From assembly GCA_038363925.1 (NCBI GenBank), contig JAQQWL010000015.1:2046001-2110000 (forward strand): a stretch of DNA of 64,000 nucleotides, given 5' to 3'. Positions 60,104-64,000 of the stretch are shown here, piece by piece. The first letter of the stretch is position 1. The number at the start of each line of letters is the position of its first letter. The position numbers and the translations under genes were made by a program. Origin of the DNA: Apiospora phragmitis (taxonomy: Eukaryota; Ascomycota; Sordariomycetes; Amphisphaeriales; Apiosporaceae). The notes under the pieces were generated by a model that saw nothing but the letters and a program-made list of their open reading frames with translations, was not told the DNA's origin and ran no database searches.

Positions 60104-61639
60104 CTACGACACTGGAGTTGCTTTTTGGTCCATCACCCCCCCTCCCGTCACATGTGTACCGATGCCGCCAAATCCCTCCACTTGCACCTTGCTTGTCGCC
60201 AACTGTACGGCAAATCTCACCTTTGTATCCGCATCCCAGTCATCCTGGTGACACAGTAGCCCGTACAACATCCCAGCGATGAACGTGTCACCGGCGCCAA
60301 CGGTGCTACAGGCAGGGATCTCGTCAATCATATTTTCTGGTGGTATCTCTCCATAACACGCAGGTGTCTTTATTAAGACACTTGGATGCTTGCTTGGGTG
60401 TGGGCAGTGGATGGGTTGTGGGCAGGCTTGTGGTGCTGACATACTCTACTACGCGAACAGTTTGCCCAGGTCGTAACGCAGGCAAGACACGCAGCTCTTA
60501 CTTGGAAGCGACAGGCTTGCCGCTCCCTCTGAACCCCATGTGCACAAAAGCAGAGACCTGCATCCCATTTGGATCTCGTCAGCAACTAGATTTATCAAGG
60601 GGGAAAAAAGGAACGTCGTTGCGTCCTTGCAACACTTACGCCCGACGTGCCACCTCTGATTGGGCCATCAGGCATTCGCGGGCACTCTGGTATCCGATAC
60701 TCTGCGATATCGTCAGCTTTGCTTCCCCTCTGCCTGCCCCGTGTGGCATCTGTTGGGTAGTGAACGATTCATCGGCAGCACTAGCAGCCACCGCCGCCCA
60801 ACTACACTAACCTCAGCCCAACTCTTGGAATGAAAAACGACGTCCGCCTCAGCCGCCAACTCCTGCAGTCCCTCGCGGTCCGGTTTTTCGACTTCAACAC
60901 TGATGCTAGTCTTCGGCAAAGCCTGCCGGAGATATTGGATGCATCTTAGTGTTGTCTCCGGGATGCGACCCTGTACCACAGAAAAGTAGCGGTCGTCAGA
61001 ATTGCGTCTTTTAGTATGTTCGGCACGGGTGAAGCCAATGGGAAGGGATCGGGGCGACGCACCTCAAAATGCACCCACATGTCATCCTGGTGGCCCAGTC
61101 CTTCAATGGCGGTCTGGAACTCGTGTACTGACATCTCGGGTAAGTCGTTGTAGTTGACCAAGGTCCGTGTGCCCGTCGCCTCGCTACGAATGATGTAGCT
61201 ACTCGCCGGCTGGTCGTGCTGCTCGCGGTAGATGCACCTCGTGAAGTCGACAGTCGAATCAGGACCGAAGGAGTCTCTGACCCTTGCCGAGGCCGGAGCC
61301 TCCGCCGCGGGGAGGCATGAGATCAGATACGGCTTGACCTTGTGACTCTGCTGCTCCTGCGCCTTAAGGAGCTGTTGCAATACCTCGAGCGAATTGGGGC
61401 AGTTGCCGCCGCGTCTTACGCTGAGGCTGGTTGCCCTCAGCTTGGAATCCTCTTCTGGAAAACGAGGGACACTGTAAGAAAATCAGGTCAGACACATATG
61501 CACGGGTTCGAGGGCCAGCGTTGGCCCCGTGCCGGTTTCAGCAGCAGCAGTAGTAGGTAAGCTCGTAAACTGCATGCGGCCTTGCTTACCTGAGGATCGT
61601 GTCCAGATAGCATGCTCCCACGCAGACCAGATTGAGCAT
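60104..61639 (-). CDS. PfkB-family sugar kinase, ketohexokinase-like
   Basis: The start at 61639 gives MLNLVCVGACYLDTIL, the N-terminal strand of PfkB kinases. Exons are 61590-61639, 61063-61471, 60812-60970, 60640-60701, 60502-60557 and a last one from about 60348. The introns have GTAAG, GTGCGT, GTTAGT and GTAAGT donors and CAG acceptors; only the last acceptor (AGATACC side) is uncertain. With it the exons sum to 326 residues, near ketohexokinase (298). Visible motifs: the glycine-rich RRGGNCPNSLEV substrate motif after VPRFPEED; LLLCTWGSEGAA; and the ATP/anion-hole motif GAGDTFIAGM with the catalytic Asp. The family phosphorylates sugars such as fructose. The exact sugar is inference. An additional small 3' exon after the GFGGIG segment is possible, because GTACAC follows it. 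It lies on the same strand as, and downstream of, an MFS transporter. Confidence 0.85.
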
Positions 61640-62224
61640 GGTGTCGTCGACGCAAAAGGCGGCTCCACAGTAAATCGCTTCCCGAATCTGATAGTACGTA
61701 GTCCGAATAGGTTGTAGTTGTTTCTGGTGATGGGCCTGAGTCGAGGTATGTATCGGTATCTGCAACTAAACTTCAATCCTGTCACCGGTGTGGGCTGTGA
61801 CGTCAGTATGTAGGATGTTGCAGGAATGATAACGTCGGTTGGATGTCGGGTTATTATTGGACCGTCTGCAAACTCGGTTATCCGATTCAACAATATTTCA
61901 CATGTTGGTCTAGAACCACACGTATCAACAAAGAAGATTGTGATATCTGATACTGCCATATGGATTTTGCATCGAGGAGAAACTACCTGCGGTGGTGATA
62001 CTTCTCTGCGATCCACCGTTATCGCAAATTGTGCCCGATCCACGTCATTTACAACCAGAAAGAATGGGATGATGCCTGTTGGAACTACTATATGCTGACC
62101 AACTCGGAAGAACCGGTGATGCAGACTGTCTGGCTGGAATGCCAGCACTTTTTTGCATATGCTTCCTTCGTTGTGGCGCATCCTCTGTAACCCTGCTGTT
62201 CCATTTCTCGGCGCGCCGGATTAC
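61640..62224. other. Intergenic region between the sugar kinase and MFS genes
   Basis: It is the promoter region of the kinase and the 3' region of the transporter. Frames are open here on both strands, but none is recognised. Confidence 0.5.
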
Positions 62225-63963
62225 TCATTCTTCGTGAGGTGAGACCACCCTCGGCACCAGATACCAGCAGAATGCGCTGGCTGCGATGAGAGCCAGCACA
62301 ATGGGCTGCAGGACCGCTACACCCGCGCTCGTCGCTACCAGCCCGGTTATCGACGGGAAAATGGCGCCGCCAGCTTGCGCGAGGACAAAGATGAAACCTG
62401 CGAGGTGGCCCAGCCGTGCCCCCCACGGACGGACCCCCCTTTGTCAGTCATGTTTGTTCGTATTGCGGGGTGTTCTGTTCTTGTTTGTCATGGGGACTCG
62501 GACGCGTGACAGAAAAAGACACACTTACCAAGAGCTGCGGACTGCGATTTTTTAGGGAACAGCTGGGAAGCCACTGACATGCCCTATCAAATGATGATGA
62601 ACATACACGAACGGTTACGCACAGCAGCAGTGCTGACGCCTCTGTCTGTCTGTCTGTCTATTTATAGGTAAGTAACTTACCGTAGCGAAGAACGGCCCCG
62701 AGAAGAAGCCCATGAGACCGAGCGCGGCCGCGCTAGCGACGACGCTGGGCTGCAGCCAGAAGACGAGCTGCAGCGCGACGCAGGCGGCGCTGTAGGCGAG
62801 CAGCATCGGCCGCTCGCCGAGGCGGAAGGTGGGCTCGGCCAGCAGGAGCCGGCCCAGGAGCAGGCCGCCGTACAGGCCCGTGGGCACGTAACCCATGGCG
62901 GACAGGGCGCCGCCGCGCGCCGTTGTCAGGAAGGCGACGACCCAGCCGCCTGCCGTCAGCAGGGCGCCGAAGTGGAAGAAGTAGAAGAGGCTTAGGAGCC
63001 AGAGGGGGTGGGAGTGGAGGACGAGGGTGGCTAGCTCGCGGAAGGCGGCTCTGGTCTTTCTGCGCTTTTGGGGTTGGTGTTGCTGCTCGCTGTCTGTTGC
63101 CGCTGGCGGCGTATTGTTATTGGAGGGATGGTAAGTTCGTAGTAGTCTGCTGGTGCTGCTGCTCCAGAGGCTGTCCCTGAAGGCCAGGGCTACGCCGGCC
63201 ATGTTCAGGACGCCGATGCCGATCAAGATGAAATAGACCCTCCTCCAGCCCTCTACCCCCGCAGTAGTAGCAGTAGTAGTAGCACTTGGTGACGTTTTCG
63301 ACGTTGACGTGGTGGAAGTGGCGAGGCCCGTTGCGATCAGCGGCCCCACGAGGCAGCCGAGCGCGTAGCACGCGTGGATGAAGCCGAGCCAGCGGTGCGG
63401 CACGTTGGGGAGGCCGCTCACGAACGTGTTGGCGTGCGAGTCCTGATAGGCCATGCCTAGGGCCTGCACGAAGAAAGTGGCGCAGAACAGCGGGAAGAGC
63501 GAGGAGCCACCGCCGCCCCAGGGCATCCGCAGACACTGCGCCAGCAGCTGCAGCGCCGCGCCCAAGGTCAGGAGCTGGCCCAGCTTGAGGTGTGCCGTGA
63601 ACAGCGGGCCGGTGGCGGCGGCGAGGAACCAGCCGGCGAAGGTGGATACATAGCTATGGTATTATACGGAACGGCAAAGGGTTAGTTAGTCCTAGGGCTA
63701 GTATAGTGCTTGCTAATAGACATGATGTTTTCCTCGGTAGTATTTTGAGTTACTGTTCATGTTACCTACATGAAGGCTACTTCGCCAGTCCCGATGCGGA
63801 ATGTGTCGATGATGTAAGGTATCAAGGGCCCCAGCGTACCGTCGTTGACGCCGGCGCAGAAGAAGGAAAAGCCGGCAACGAGTAACTTGAAGTATGGGGC
63901 CGCTGTTGCTCGGTTCACTACAGCGTGTTGCATACTCGCAGGACCAGTGTCGGCAGGAGTCAT
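62225..63963 (-). CDS. Major facilitator superfamily transporter (BSC6/FucP-like, sugar-type)
   Basis: The start at 63963 and exons 63770-63963, 62681-63653, 62529-62583 and 62225-62397 sum to 464 residues. Introns at 63654-63769, 62584-62680 and 62398-62528 have GTAGGT or GTAAGT donors. Hydrophobic helices recur throughout: LLVAGFSFFCAGVNDGTLGP, then a second near GWFLAAATGPLFT, LFPLFCATFFVQALGM, ACYALGCLVGPLIATGLA, VYFILIGIGVLNMAGVALAF, WLLSLFYFFHFGALLTAGGW, SAACVALQLVFWLQPSV, AALGLMGFFSGPFFA and FVLAQAGGAIFPSITGL. After FFAT a GMSVASQLFPKK motif and an AALG segment match the fungal BSC6-type family. A Ser/Thr-rich loop insertion in the middle is encoded partly by trinucleotide repeats. The substrate is unknown; the adjacent kinase makes a sugar plausible. 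Confidence 0.83.
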
Positions 63964-64000
63964 CGCGGGAGATGTTGCTACTTGAGAATCCCCGAGGTCA

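Noticed and set aside
62398..62460. A possible further frameshift in the MFS gene at G-rich runs
   Set aside because: Choosing the acceptor before GTTTCATC (intron end at 62398) gives a perfect frame and family sequence, so no frameshift is needed.

Overview
The window is nuclear DNA of a filamentous ascomycete (Pezizomycotina, most likely a Sordariomycete). The signs are short spliceosomal introns (mostly 54 to 130 bases, GTRAGT-like donors, CTAAC-type branch sites, CAG/TAG acceptors), one gene per transcript, and families typical of these fungi (DUF6594, Hce2, EHN-type hydrolase, AYR1-like SDR). Genes were rebuilt by joining open frames at splice sites. For most of them the exon lengths sum to an exact multiple of three, which supports the models.

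Layout. 1-16 kb is gene-poor. It holds two paralogous DUF6594 membrane-protein genes on the minus strand (one cut by the left edge) and a compound trinucleotide repeat near 4.7 kb. 16-43.7 kb is a dense block: the CAAX protease Ste24, a small SAP-like protein, a DHX57/YLR419W-type DEAH helicase, an aprataxin (Hnt3), an epoxide-hydrolase-fold protein that has lost catalytic residues, a broken gene, a 336 bp inverted-repeat element, an AYR1-like reductase, a two-TM fungal protein, a Zrg17-type zinc transporter, a secreted two-domain Hce2 protein, glyoxalase II (nine exons) and Las1. 43.7-60 kb is almost empty except for one conserved fungal gene of unknown function at 48 kb. The right end carries a ketohexokinase-like PfkB kinase followed upstream by an MFS transporter on the same strand, a possible sugar uptake and phosphorylation pair.

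Several housekeeping genes (STE24, HNT3, the Hce2 gene, the small SAP-like gene) are each broken by single missing bases, most of them in C or G runs. Adding one base at each break restores both the family alignment and the total length. This looks more like consensus homopolymer error than like parallel gene death.

No clearly new multi-gene system is visible. The most unusual items are the paralogous DUF6594 pair with a shared intron position, the foldback element, the two stop-free 3n introns in the helicase, the 639-base Las1 intron, the degenerate hydrolase and the 11 kb region without recognisable genes.
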